Of a stretch of 64,000 nucleotides of DNA, positions 37,105-48,712 are shown piece by piece. Both the position numbers and the translations under genes were made by a program. The DNA is from Morella rubra (Eukaryota; Streptophyta; Magnoliopsida; Fagales; Myricaceae): positions 8,907,647 to 8,971,646 of the forward strand of contig CM025851.1 in assembly GCA_003952965.2 (NCBI GenBank), read 5' to 3'. The notes beneath the pieces were generated by a model. That model made no database searches. It saw only the letters and a list, made by a program, of their open reading frames with translations, and was not told the DNA's origin. The first letter of the stretch is position 1. Every line of letters begins with the position of its first letter.

Positions 37105-37373
37105 GGCCCAATTTTTCCGAACCAATATTTTTCCTGCCACAGTTTCTTGAACTTTTTCAGGCCCACACACTGTTTTCATGGGCCTTGTGGTCTATGCACT
37201 TGACCAAACAGGGTTCGTGCAGGACTCTTAAAATAAGACCACCAATATAACTGGGTAATTTTCTCGGAAAAAAGCCCACCCACAATACTAATCAGTAGCT
37301 GAGGCCCAAATTACTCTTTGGTAATAGGCCCATGGCCAACGTCTCTCTGGTCCCACAAAGATCCTGAGGCCCA
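37105..37373. promoter_or_regulatory. cluster of six GGCCCA boxes upstream of the FDM-like gene
   Basis: GGCCCA or its complement TGGGCC occurs at 37105, 37160, 37179, 37303, 37327 and 37368. Site II elements of this type bind TCP factors. The cluster lies about 0.9-1.2 kb before the FDM ATG, consistent with a promoter ahead of an intron-containing 5' UTR. Confidence 0.5.
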
Positions 37374-38268
37374 GAGAGAACAAAAGTCCAAAAGAGATGC
37401 CCTCTTCCCCAGAGTCTTGTCCGACCTTCGGCAACGTCTTATCCAACGAAAAGTCACCATCTGTCTAACCGCTCCTCTCCCACAAAGGCACAGACACTGT
37501 AATTCCACTAGGCTTTAGGGGCAGCCCGTGATTAGTCTCTTTCTCAAGAAGAGCCAGAAGAGGAAGAGGAAGAGAAACAGAGCCCAAAGTAAATCGCTGG
37601 CCTTTCTCTGGAAGGTTTCTCGCTTTAGGATCTTCCTTTTCGATTTGGCATATCGTTGCCCGTAATGAATGTCGTATTCTGAGCACTGCCTGTATATGTG
37701 TATCTGAATGTTTCTTAAATGTATTGTCTGAGGCGTTGTATGCTGAGTTTAATCGTGTTTGGTGGGTTCCTTGTCGTGAAGTATTGTTTAGAAGCTAAGA
37801 CTCACAAACATATACTTCTTGCATTACCTGTAATAGGAGAAGGGTTTTATCTGTTTGAAAACGAAACTGGCTAATAATTGGCGTGAGAAAGCATTTGGAT
37901 GGATACGAAGTTTAGATAGAGAAGACCTACTTCCTGAAGTTGATTACTAACGCCTTTCAGTGTCTAAGGAGTTTAGTGGGTATATAAGAAGTTTGGAGAA
38001 AACACATTGTACTCTATGTTAAGAACCTCAACTTCCTATGTGACACTGGCTCAGATTCTGGTGCACTGGCTCAGATTCTGGTGCTACCTTTGTATGCCAG
38101 ATTCTCATTCTCTGGTCTCCTATTTGGGTTTCCTGCTTGATATTTTCTACTACTTTTTTTGTTTTATGCTCTTGCTTTACATTTCATCTTGGTTCCCGAG
38201 AAAAGTATACCCATTCGCCAAAATGATCAGTCTTCTAACATCTTTCGCCCGTGTTGTGTAAAGGTCAG

Positions 38269-41200
38269 ATGGATTACAGCTCCGAAGAGTCCGACATTAG
38301 TGAATCTGAGATCAATGACTACAAAGAGAAACCATATGATCAGCTGAGGGCTGAAAAGTACAAAGTTAAAGGTCTGAATGGCAACCTTAGATACCCCTTC
38401 TGTGCCGGGAAGAAGAAACAAGATTATAGGTATAAAGATTTGCTTCAACATGCTTCAGGAGTGGGCAAAGGTTCTGCTAACAGAAGTGCAAAACAAAAGG
38501 CAAACCACCTTGCCTTGGCAAAGTACTTGGAGAATGACCTAGCTGGTGAATTGAATGTAGACCAACATCCTGTTTTACAACAACCTGTCGCTCAACCTTC
38601 AAGGCAAGATGACCTGTATGTCTAGCCTTGGATGGGCATTGTTGTTAACCTAGTTTGCCACCCTAACGATAGAAAAACTTACCATGGTTCTGAATACTGG
38701 TTGAAAATGTTCAGTAAATTTAAACCGTTAGACGTTCATATTTTTGCTGATGAAAGAGACCCAAATGCAAAGGCTGTAGTGCAATTTAACAACGATTGGA
38801 ATGGTTTCATGAATGCAACTGAATTTGAGAAATCATTTGAAACTGAGCATCGCAGCAAGAAGGACTGGATTCAACAGAACACACATCCTGGCTCCAGTAC
38901 ATATGGATGGTGTGCACGTTCTGATGATTATGATGCAGAAGGGCCAATAGGGGATTTCGTTCGCACTAGAGGACAGTTAAGAACAGTTTCTGACATTGAC
39001 CAGGAAGCAGCTCGTACCAGAAGCAAAGTTGTGGAAAACCTGGCCAATGAAATTGACATGACAATGGAAAATCTCAATGAACTAGAGAACAAATACAATG
39101 AAAAGACCACGTCCTTGAGTAGAATGCTTGTGGAGAAAGACAAGCTACACTCTGCTTTTCTTGAAGGTTTGCTCCTAATGCATACTGCATTTATTGGTGC
39201 AAGTGTCATACGATGCTATCATGGAGTGTCTGTACAAGTGTGATGACACTTGCCTCAAATTTATTTATTTTATTGTGTGGGTGTTAATGCTCGGGACACC
39301 TATATGAAATGAGTATACATCACACTGTAGGTCCAATCAGTTTGATGAATGTTCAGTTCACTATTCTTCAGAAAATCATAAGAATTGAAGGTGTACTTAT
39401 GGCTAGATTGCATATTTTGAGCCTGCACTTATAGTAAGAACTACAATTGTGCGCCACGTAAGGGAAAGAAGTCGTTGAAGGTAATGCAAAAAAGTGAGTT
39501 CTTAGTGTTTGAGCCCAAGGGTGGTGACAATCTCAAAAACATGCCATTAACTTGATTTGTGTTGATGCTAGCATAATTATGCATGACCTATGACATGACA
39601 AATCAATCGTATTGGCTGTTCAATTTTTCAGAAACAAGGAAGATGCAGCGGCTTGCACGTGATAATTTTGCGCGGATATTCGACGAACAAGAAAAACTGA
39701 ATAGCGAACTGGAGACTAAGAAAAAGAAACTTGATTCCTGGAGCAAAGAATTAAACAAAAGTGAAGCACTAACTGAGCGAGAGAGACAAAAGCTTGATGA
39801 GGAGAAGAAAAAGGTGACATTGTGAATGTGACGTTTCCAAACAGTCAATTGTTTTAGCATTCAGTTTTACTTGCTCTCCTCCTGGCGGTAAGTCTTAGTA
39901 GTTTCGGACATGCTTGGTTTAGATCAACATGCTGTGGTTTGAGCTAAGTTGCTTTGGGTGCTTGCGTCATTCCGGAATTCTGGATCAATTTGACATTCTC
40001 TTTCCCAATTCACTTGCTTACTTTCACTTGCAACATAATGGTACATGTACTATTGTCCTTCACATCAAATGTGGTGTGTAATTTCCCAAAAATGTTTCAG
40101 TTCAATGGTATCAAAGCTACTAGTACTGGATTATTTGGAACGATGAATAACAGATTTAGGAGAAGCTGTTTGAAGTGCTCCATGCAAAAGCTGTTGCTTT
40201 GATGATGTACAATGATGCTTCATGCTGGGTACTCATGTGTTTTTTGGTCCTTCTAGCATGATGTGAGGAACAATTCACTTCAACTGGCTTCCAAGGAGCA
40301 GAAAAAGGCTGATGAGAATGTTCTAAGGCTGGTTGAAGAGCAAAAGGTGTGTGGCTTAGTATTAGTTGCTGCCGTTTAAGAAGTTGCGCTTTTTCTTACA
40401 TTTTATGTAGGACTCATAAAGTAGGAATTTTAAATTTTCAGAGGGAGAAAGAGGAGGCCCTTAATAAGATTCTTCAGTTGGAAAAGCAGCTGGATTCTAA
40501 ACAGAAGTTGGAAATGGAAATTCAAGATATGAAAGGAAAACTGCAGGTGATGAAGCATCTTGGGGATGATGCAGCAATAAAGAAGAAGATGGAAGAAATG
40601 GATGGTGATTTGCAAGAAAAAATCGATGACCTGAGTGAATTGGAATCCCTGAATAGTATTCTTGTTAGTAAAGAGCGACAGAGCAACGATGAGCTACAAG
40701 AAGCTCGCAAACAATTGATTGAGGTATGATTTTAACACATGTTTGTATATGTGCGTGTATCGGTGTATTTTGGGGATCTTATGCATCACTAGTTGAATAT
40801 TGTGCTAAAAGTAGTTTACTATTATTATTTCTTCCGGTTCCACATAGAAATCACTGATCAAATCTCCTACTGGAGAATCATCCGGTCCAATTGGTTCCTT
40901 AAAGGAAATGGGAGCGAGATGAAGTACCTAAAGAATTAATTAACATGCTTTTGGCCCCTTCAAAAAGGCAAGCTGATGAATTGGACTGTAGCCTTTATGT
41001 GAGCCTAGTCTTGTTAGTCATGCTGAAATGACAACACGAGTGTAAGGGATGGGAGAAGACTACCTCCAATTGTATTCCCCTGCAGGCTTTTAATGAATCA
41101 TAAAGTAACAAGATGGAAGTGCCTTGAGATGAATCTTCCCGTAATCATGCCGTATTCTTTTCAAAAATTTCATCAGTGAAATTTCTCCATTTAGATGTAT

Positions 41201-42029
41201 GGTTAACAAATTAATGGAAGATGCTTTTCTTCTTGCTCTTTAAGGGCTTGACGGAAATGCTGAGAGGTAGCACTGACATTGGAATAAAGAGAGTGGGAGA
41301 AATTGATCTGAAGCCATTTCAGAATGCATGCAAGCAGCGATTTCCCCCGGAGGAAGCAAATGTGCAGACCGCTACAGTATGCTCTTTGTGGCAGCAGAAT
41401 CTGAAGGATCCACGATGGTATCCTTTTAAAGTTGTTGACAATGATGGGAGTACGCAGGTATATTATTTACATATTGTTCAGGCATTTTATTGCTGTATCC
41501 ATGTAGGACCAGTGCGCTCAGCCTGTGTGAATTGAGATCATTGTTTATTGTAAGGACGGATCAAAATTATCATGTAGCTTATTCATTTTCTGCTTACATG
41601 TAACTCATGACGATTGGTTACATCAAGCATTTCTTTTGTGAAGCGTGTCCTTTTAAACATTCAAAATATGACCAAATGTAAGTTGTTTGTGTTGGTTTAT
41701 TCAACTTCATAAGTTCCATGATTATGATTCTTTTTCACCCTCATTGCAACAATTGAGGAATGGTGAAAGATTACTAATTTGTTTTAGTGCTGTTGAATCA
41801 GGAAATATTACACGAAGAAGATGAAAAGCTGCGAGATCTCAAACGGGAATGGGGGGATGAAGTATACATGGCTGTTGTTACAGCATTGAAAGAGATAAAT
41901 GAGTATAATCCAAGCGGCCGATATATTGTTTCTGAGCTCTGGAACTTCAAAGAAGGAAGGAAAGCTACATTAAAGGAGGTCATCAGTTACATTCTGAAGA
42001 ATATCAATACACTTAAGCGCAAAAGATAG
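38269..42029 (+). CDS. FDM1: XS/XH-domain RdDM factor, FDM1/FDM5-like, with an in-frame stop
   Basis: Family members bind dsRNA with 5' overhangs and act with IDN2 in RNA-directed DNA methylation in the nucleus. Exons are 38269-39166, 39632-39813, 40257-40346, 40442-40723, 41245-41457 and 41802-42029; all are in phase and would give about 630 residues, close to what I recall for Arabidopsis FDM1. Order: zf-XS (about 40-90), XS (about 121-235), coiled coil (about 250-500) and XH (about 505-630, ending [17 protein letters not shown]). Two faults stand out. Codon 119 is TAG (38623-38625) where the family has Trp ([10 protein letters not shown]), and residue 42 is Tyr where the zinc finger has its first Cys (RCPFC). 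Both are single G-to-A differences. Translation from Met at 38632 could still give an XS-coiled coil-XH protein without the finger. Young pseudogene, truncated gene or sequence error are all possible. Confidence 0.85.
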
Positions 42030-42070
42030 TGAGGTAGAGGTTAGTTGTTTATTCCTATATATTAATTGAA

Positions 42071-42352
42071 GTAGTGTTTGCAAACCCATCCAAAAATTTT
42101 GAATACAAACATAACTAAAAATTTTGGTTAAAAAAAGTAATAAAATCATTTCTCTTTCCCCATCAAATAATCTCGTTCTTTTTTTAATAAACATAAAAAA
42201 TTCACTCAAATATCACTCTCTTCACTTTTTCACTTACTCCCATAACATTCTTCTTTTCATCACTTTTTCGCAAAATCCAATAAAACTCTAATGTACCTAA
42301 ATTTTCACAATTTTCCCATAATTTCTAAAAAATCTTGGTTTGCAAACACTAC
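42071..42352. mobile_element. MITE, copy 4, just past the FDM-like stop
   Basis: Perfect 16-bp terminal inverted repeats, GTAGTGTTTGCAAACC, bound a 282-bp AT-rich, non-coding body. It starts 41 nt after the FDM stop codon, so it is probably inside the 3' UTR and could supply part of the polyadenylation region. Confidence 0.85.
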
Positions 42353-45300
42353 CTGAAGTGCAGTGGATTTGAAATTTCAAGCTTACTTATGACTTGAGGA
42401 AAAGCTACTTTGCACCCATAAACTACCAAAGCAATCGAAAACAGTAGTTTCAACTATCACATTTGACTCATTGAGCTTTAGAATTACCAAATTTCATTAA
42501 TTTTGCCCCTAGAAAAGATCCAACACTCAAAATCGTGCCACATGTTATAGATGAGCCATGTGGCAGGATTTTGACTGTCGGATTTTATTTCAAGACACAA
42601 ATTAATTGATTTTGAAAGTAGTTAATATGATTTGGTTTAGCTTGAGTGCAGGACCATGGCCAAACCACCCTTCTAGTGCCTTACTTAAGTGTGAGTCCGC
42701 ACTGGATAACGATCCTTTTGTTCGTTTTGATGCTTTATTTTATTACATTATGTTTGATCATATTATATATAAAATGGGATCAGCACTGGATAATGGTTGT
42801 GAACTTTTAAAAAACACGATATGGAAGAGGGAGAACTTCACAATATATTTATTTATATACGCTTGAAAAATGCATCAACTATCCATCTTGTATTGGAATT
42901 ATCTTTGTAGGATGTGAAAACACGTTAGTGATACAGGGATTTGTACCTATATAATAATGTTCTAACAAATGATGGGCAAGTTAAAAACGACTGCATATAT
43001 CTTGTCATTATTTCATGTAATTGCTATTTTCTAATTGGAGATTTAAGGCTCAATGCAGGTAACTGGGGAGACAGAAGTTTTGAGAGGGATATCAATGCGA
43101 AATCTGTTTTGGATCTGGTAGGTTGGATTAGGTTCCTGCTTGATGTCAGCTAGTAATTGGCTCCATTTGTATATATGATGCGGACTAGACTTGGTTGGAC
43201 CTGGATTCGAAATTCCCTGTTGAATTGTGAACTTCTATCGGCGGAAATTTCTTAACAACTACATTTTCAGAATTCCAGATTATGATGGAAATTTGCCGTG
43301 AAGCTTTGTTTTTTCATAGGCAAGATAAATATTTATTGATGTCAATCAAAAGATGTGATTTGCGATAATAAAAGATCTATTTTAACATCAAAGATAGATC
43401 GAAGTTGCGGTAGATTGATTGGTATAGAGCCACTGAAAAAAGTTTTCGACTTCACTTTCCTACAGGATAAAGAGGATTTTTTTAATTGTGGCACTAACTG
43501 CAGAAAAGGAGTCTCCAAGAAGGAATTTGCTTTGCAATTTTGAAGATTAATTAAAGAGAATTTGGTTAACTCGTCCCTCATTTTGCTCTGAAAAGTGGAT
43601 GGACACTTCAAATTTCGGAACCAGATAGCCTTAACTTGTCAATTTCTGAAGGATCAGGTCATTTTTGCATTGGGAATTTTTTTGTCTCTCCCTCTGGCCA
43701 CAAGTTTTTTTTTTCCTTGGGCAAAGAAATATTTTTTTCAATGATTTTCTTGTATTTTTGCATTTTGACACCCCCAAATTTTACTCCAGTCAAACTGACC
43801 CCCCAAAATTTCAATCCTAGCTTATTTCTTAAACTTCATCACTAAACATCCAGAGGTTAGGTTCTTATTTGTGGGATGGATTGGACGTTCTGTCCGTAGT
43901 CAACACCTAACAGCGGAATGTCTTAGCCTCTTTTCCTTTCCTTTGTTGTATCTTAAAATATGCGAGCAAAATAATCCGTTGCATAAGTTTCTTCAACTCA
44001 CCACCATTTGAACTCCTGCGGGCGTCTCAGGGTGTGAGAAAGAGAGAGCTAAACAAGTCTAACGCTTACTCGAGCAAATAATTGTGACTAGCAAACCTCT
44101 GTACAGTAGAACACAGTTATTCAAGGACCAGGAAATATAATGAGGTGGATCTTGCTCTTTTGAATGTGTCTTCTTCTATTGAGGAACAACCACTGGAAAA
44201 AATATTGATTATCCTATGAACACCTTATATATAACAGTCATAAGAGATCATTATAAGGAAAAAATGGAACATGATCAAACTCTACTATACAGATTCTGGG
44301 CAAGGCAAGTAACCAACAGCGCATAATACTTTCTCGGCTTCCATATTCTACAAGGACAGAACTCAAACAATTGGCTCAACCTTCTGGAAATGCTTTAGAA
44401 AACAAAACCTAGGATAACATAACCATAGGGAAAAAAACCCCAGAAATAAAAATGTGTGGATTCAAAGATAAATGTTTTCTTTAATAAGAAGAAAACATAC
44501 CCTTTTTCTTGTAAGACTAGCATACACCAGCCAGCAAAACAAATCCGCAGTTAATACATGCTCTAAACCATCTTTATCGCATCTGTATAAAGAACTAAAC
44601 TCGTCAATGACGTCATCCTCAAACAGAGTCCTTCCTTATTAATAAGTTAAACAAAACCCCAATGTATGTTGAACTCACGATTTCATCTTCCACTATCTAC
44701 TTGGAAAGATTGTATCATTGGTAAGCATATAAGGAGATTATCATTAGATACCACAAGTGATAAAATATTAATACATAGCTATTGCTCGTCTCCAAAGAGT
44801 ATTTTAGTGTAACCTTCTTCAACACATGTGCAACCAATAAAAGAATTGTAGAAACTACTTACAAACAAGAAGAAGAACAATAAGTTTCTTTTTAAAAAAA
44901 ACTCCCTAGTTCAGAAACCAAATATTTGAGGGTCGTGTAACAATAACAAAATTTATCCAATAAGTACTTTTAAAAGGCATTTGGACAAGGAGCCAGGATG
45001 TGAAAAAGGCTTTCAACTGCCACACAAGCAGTTTAACCCCCGGGGCGCATAAACCACCAATGAAATAAAAAGAAGACCTACAAAATCTAATTACCTTTGA
45101 TTGCAAACATGTGAGGAATAGGAACAAGAATAACGAAAGAAAATAAAGATCCACTTGAGGCTACCAAAACTACCATAGCAATGGAAGTTTCAGTGATTTC
45201 CTCAACTGAAAGGACCAGTCGGAAAAGAGAGAGAGCCTAAATGAGATGGGCAATAGAGGAAACCACGAGTAATTCCAAATATCAACCAAGTGATGAAGGG

Positions 45301-45731
45301 GGCCGTTTTCGGTGTTTGTACAACAGAAAGAACCGAGATTAGAAAATCCTGAGCCCTGAAAAATCAACACTCTGGACATAGACGACACCCTAAGCAGCTT
45401 TTTAAGCTGTACAATATGTTTCATTGCCTACTCCTAAGACCAAAAGGCTCCAGTTAGAACAAGAAAAAAAATAATAATTCAAAACCGTATACTGTATTGT
45501 TCCCTTACAAGTGAAAACTGCAACACGGCAACTGCTAAAGTGTAAAGCATTGAGAAAACTGGTGAAGGAGCACCCAAGACAAGTACGCAATAATTAAGGA
45601 ACTATGTTGCCAAAAAGTGTTCGATAGAGATTTGAATACAAGAGGCATATACATACAGTTTTTATAACAACATGATTTCTTATCCCTTTAGCTTCTTCTT
45701 CTTCTTCTTCTTTTGTATAATATCTCTCGTT
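42353..45731. other. intergenic between convergent FDM-like and CAF1 genes
   Basis: I find no gene. A repeat-like stretch at about 42410-42600 has the look of common plant transposon sequence. A CTT-triplet run near 45690-45715 lies in the CAF1 3' UTR. Confidence 0.5.
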
Positions 45732-46550
45732 TCAATTTGTATTTTGTGCATTCTCAACACCCAAACCGTACAACACGCCGGCATACTTCCCCAAAGAGCC
45801 ATAGAATTTATCCATCAACTTCCAGAAGACACCCGACGTGAGTAAACTATCGGACCCCGCCTGGTGAGAAACCCCGACCCGCTCCACCTCCAACAACTCT
45901 GCCACCTTATTCAATCCCCCGTGCAAACCATTGCAAAACTTCATCAAGTGCTTGATATCATACACGGTTGGAAAATACATATTGATCAGATTAAAGAACT
46001 CCACCTGGGTATCCGGCAGATTCTGGCACGTCAGCAGCTTCAGCAAGTACCCGAAGTCGTGCCCGCTGTGGAAAGTCACCCAGTGGACGTTATCGTTCAA
46101 AACAACGCCGGAAGACATGAGTAACTCTCCGAAGCGCACCGCACCGACGCCTCTCTCGTTGTTCTTCGTGAAATCGATGCCACTCTGGCGCAGGAGCTCG
46201 ATGGAGTCGTTAGCGAAGACGTCCGAGTTGGGATCGAACTCGCGGAAATTGAACTGCCAAGTGAAATGCTGCTCGGTCCCGCAGGTGGGAAGGTTGCCGC
46301 ACTCGTCGGAGAAGGTGAGCCCCAGCTGGATCAGCTTGAGCACGTCCACGTTGTCCTTTAAGATCTGGTAGTTGAACTCGTTGGTAGACGTGAAGTCTCC
46401 GACGGGTCGCAGGACGACACCGGGGAACTCCGTGTCCATCGCTACGTACGGGAAGTCGTCAACTATGTCTCGGATCAGTGCAAACTCCGTTTCGAGATTG
46501 CCGGCCCACACCTCGCGGATCTGGATCGTCTCGCCCTTCGGCGGAGGCAT
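45732..46550 (-). CDS. CAF1: CAF1 deadenylase (CCR4-NOT subunit)
   Basis: A single-exon, 272-residue DEDDh 3'-5' exoribonuclease that shortens mRNA poly(A) tails in the cytoplasmic CCR4-NOT complex. Catalytic residues are all present: Asp39 and Glu41 in MDTEFPG, Asp165 in [11 protein letters not shown], and His229 plus Asp234 in SHQAGSDS. Length equals the usual plant CAF1 size. The start MPPPKGE has no upstream competitor that resembles the family. The coding region is clearly richer in GC than its surroundings. Intronless CAF1 genes are the rule in plants. Known members respond to stress and pathogens. All evidence points to an intact, active enzyme. Confidence 0.97.
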   Translation of the reverse strand: MPPPKGETIQIREVWAGNLETEFALIRDIVDDFPYVAMDTEFPGVVLRPVGDFTSTNEFNYQILKDNVDVLKLIQLGLTFSDECGNLPTCGTEQHFTWQFNFREFDPNSDVFANDSIELLRQSGIDFTKNNERGVGAVRFGELLMSSGVVLNDNVHWVTFHSGHDFGYLLKLLTCQNLPDTQVEFFNLINMYFPTVYDIKHLMKFCNGLHGGLNKVAELLEVERVGVSHQAGSDSLLTSGVFWKLMDKFYGSLGKYAGVLYGLGVENAQNTN

Positions 46551-48330
46551 TCCTCCTCACGATAAACCTAGAATTTGAACGGGACCGTCGTTTTGCCGAT
46601 CTCACAAGAAGATGCATACGATTAGCAAGTATACCCAATTGATAAGTTTCGTCAATACGCGCTCCCCTCTACACCGAATCGGATCAGAATTACACCAGAT
46701 CAAAGTCAACGTGCGCAGAAAATTTATGAATTAGGGAAGCTCGGGATAAAGATTCAGAGAACGGCTAACGATTCTGGATCTGACCCTCGAATAAGGAAAA
46801 TCTGATGGATTAAGATGCAGATTCGAGGGAGAGACGCAGACTCCTAGAGAGAGAAGTTGAATTAATGGAGGTTTTTTTTTTTATTTGGTTTTTTTTTCTT
46901 CTCTCTAGGGCTTGCTCGCGAAATATGGGTGACGAGGACGGCTGCGAAAACGAGAGAGATAGGTCGGTCAGAAATGGTGGGGGGGTTTGTATTTTTTTTT
47001 CTTTTTCGTTTTTGTTTCATGTCTTTTTTATTATTTATTCTTTTTCGGTTTGTTTCATCTGAGTAAGCTGTAATTTTTTCATTTTATTTTCCTTCTCTAT
47101 CGTTAGATCATTCGGCTTATTTAAATTTAACTCTCTATTTTAATTAAAAAGTATAATATTTTATTTTAACTATCAACTTTTTAAAAATACTCACAATAAC
47201 TTTTCTATTTTAATCATCTATTTTTACTATTTTATTTAAATATTATTATTTAAAAATTTCTTTATTCTTTCTTTAATATTTATATTTTTAAATATTCGTT
47301 TTATTGTAACGGTTATATTTTTGAATATTTGTCTTATCCTAAAATGACAGATTTTTTAATTTTTATCTTTTCCTAACGCTTGACATTTTTTAAGAACCTG
47401 AGATGGGAGACTAGAAAGGGAGAGCGTGAGAGCTAGGAGGAAGAAAAGAAAAAGAAAGAGGGTGAGAACCAGAAGGAAGAAAAGAAAAAGAAAAAGAAAA
47501 AGAAAAAATAAGAAAAATATTAATATTTTAATATGAAGAAGTAAACAATGGTTATCTAAAAATAGAGAACCATTGTTCATATGTTAAAATTTTTTATTAA
47601 AAATTGTTAGAATGGATAAGCTGCTAAAGGGTGTTTTTTAGCTTTTTTGTTAAATTGGTTCTCTATTCTAACAAAAATGTTAGAATAAAGAACCTGCTAA
47701 AAATGCTCTTATTCGTTAAAAAAGTAGACGGAGAGCCTCGTGTTTCACAAGGCACGAAATCTTAAAATACTTACCCAAAAAAAATCTTAATAATAGAGCC
47801 TTTGAATTTTTTTGATTGTGTGTTTAGTCTGATTTATAACTTAAATACCTGTAATATTGGGTAGTCAATTGAGAACCCAAATGGCTTTTCCGGTTTTACC
47901 CCCACTGCAGACTAAACATCACTCTGAAATAGCATATAAAATAAGCGTATCTCTTTTTTTTTATATTCCGGAAAAATTCTCCCAACAGCAATTATATATT
48001 GTATATTCTTCAATTACTACCTTGGGCTTAATAGACGGGTTGGATTCTCTGATGACCTAGTTAATACTGTGATGACGGGCTCATCTATTGAATAATAAAT
48101 TTAATTCAAACTGAATATTCTGTAGCAGAGAAGCTCCTATGGTCACGCCTAGGTCACCTTCTTCCTCTTTTTGCTTAGAAAAAAAAAATTGACATGAAGC
48201 TGCCCACAAAACTGAAAAAGAAGTGGTACGAGACACTGCCCTTCAAAGCATGAGGAAGACATCCTGCATTGGTTGCTTTGCGCGGTAACCTCACAAGGCA
48301 CTTGAGATTGGGCTTGTTCCTAAAATATAA
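46551..48330. other. intergenic between divergent CAF1 and eS12
   Basis: The CAF1 5' flank is followed by a very AT-rich stretch (about 47090-47710) with the hairpin AACAATGGTT...AACCATTGTT near 47546-47579 and an A/G-rich tract at 47440-47505. Its right end (CTGCTAAAAATGCTCTTA) looks like a common plant MITE terminus, but I could not define both ends. Confidence 0.45.
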
Positions 48331-48349
48331 GATGTGGAAAGCGCTGGTC

Positions 48350-48424
48350 GGCCCATTATCTGGGTCGGACCGTAACAAGACCCAACTGAAACCTAGTAGG
48401 GTTTTAGGGTTTGCGGTATAAAAA
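48350..48424 (+). promoter_or_regulatory. eS12 promoter: site II, double telo-box, TATA
   Basis: A site II element (GGCCCA, 48350-48355) is followed by two adjacent telo-boxes, TAGGGTTTTAGGGTTT (48397-48412), then TATAAAAA (48417-48424). Site II plus telo-box is the standard pairing for plant ribosomal-protein genes. Transcription would start near 48450, and the 5' UTR holds an intron (48515-48683). Confidence 0.75.
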
Positions 48425-48712
48425 TTGCGTTAATCCGTTACTCGCTCGTTAGTTTGCCTCCCTTCGCCCACAGAGACAGACGCCTTCTTGTGCTTTGGCC
48501 GCCTCATCTTCCAGGTGATCTTCGGCTTCTTCACTTTAACGTCTGTTTCAGCTTCTAATTGGATTGTTTATTTGTTCTCATTCTCTTTTGTTGGATTTTT
48601 ACTATGAAAATCGTGAAACAGTGATCTGTTATTATTCGGGATCTGATTTTTTTTCCTTGAATTTATGTCTTGATCTTGTTTAGGAGCGAGAAAGAATCCT
48701 AAGGCATAAAGA

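Noticed and set aside
45864-46578. Plus-strand frames opposite CAF1
   Set aside because: They are antisense shadows. The minus-strand frame has every catalytic residue of a CAF1 deadenylase.
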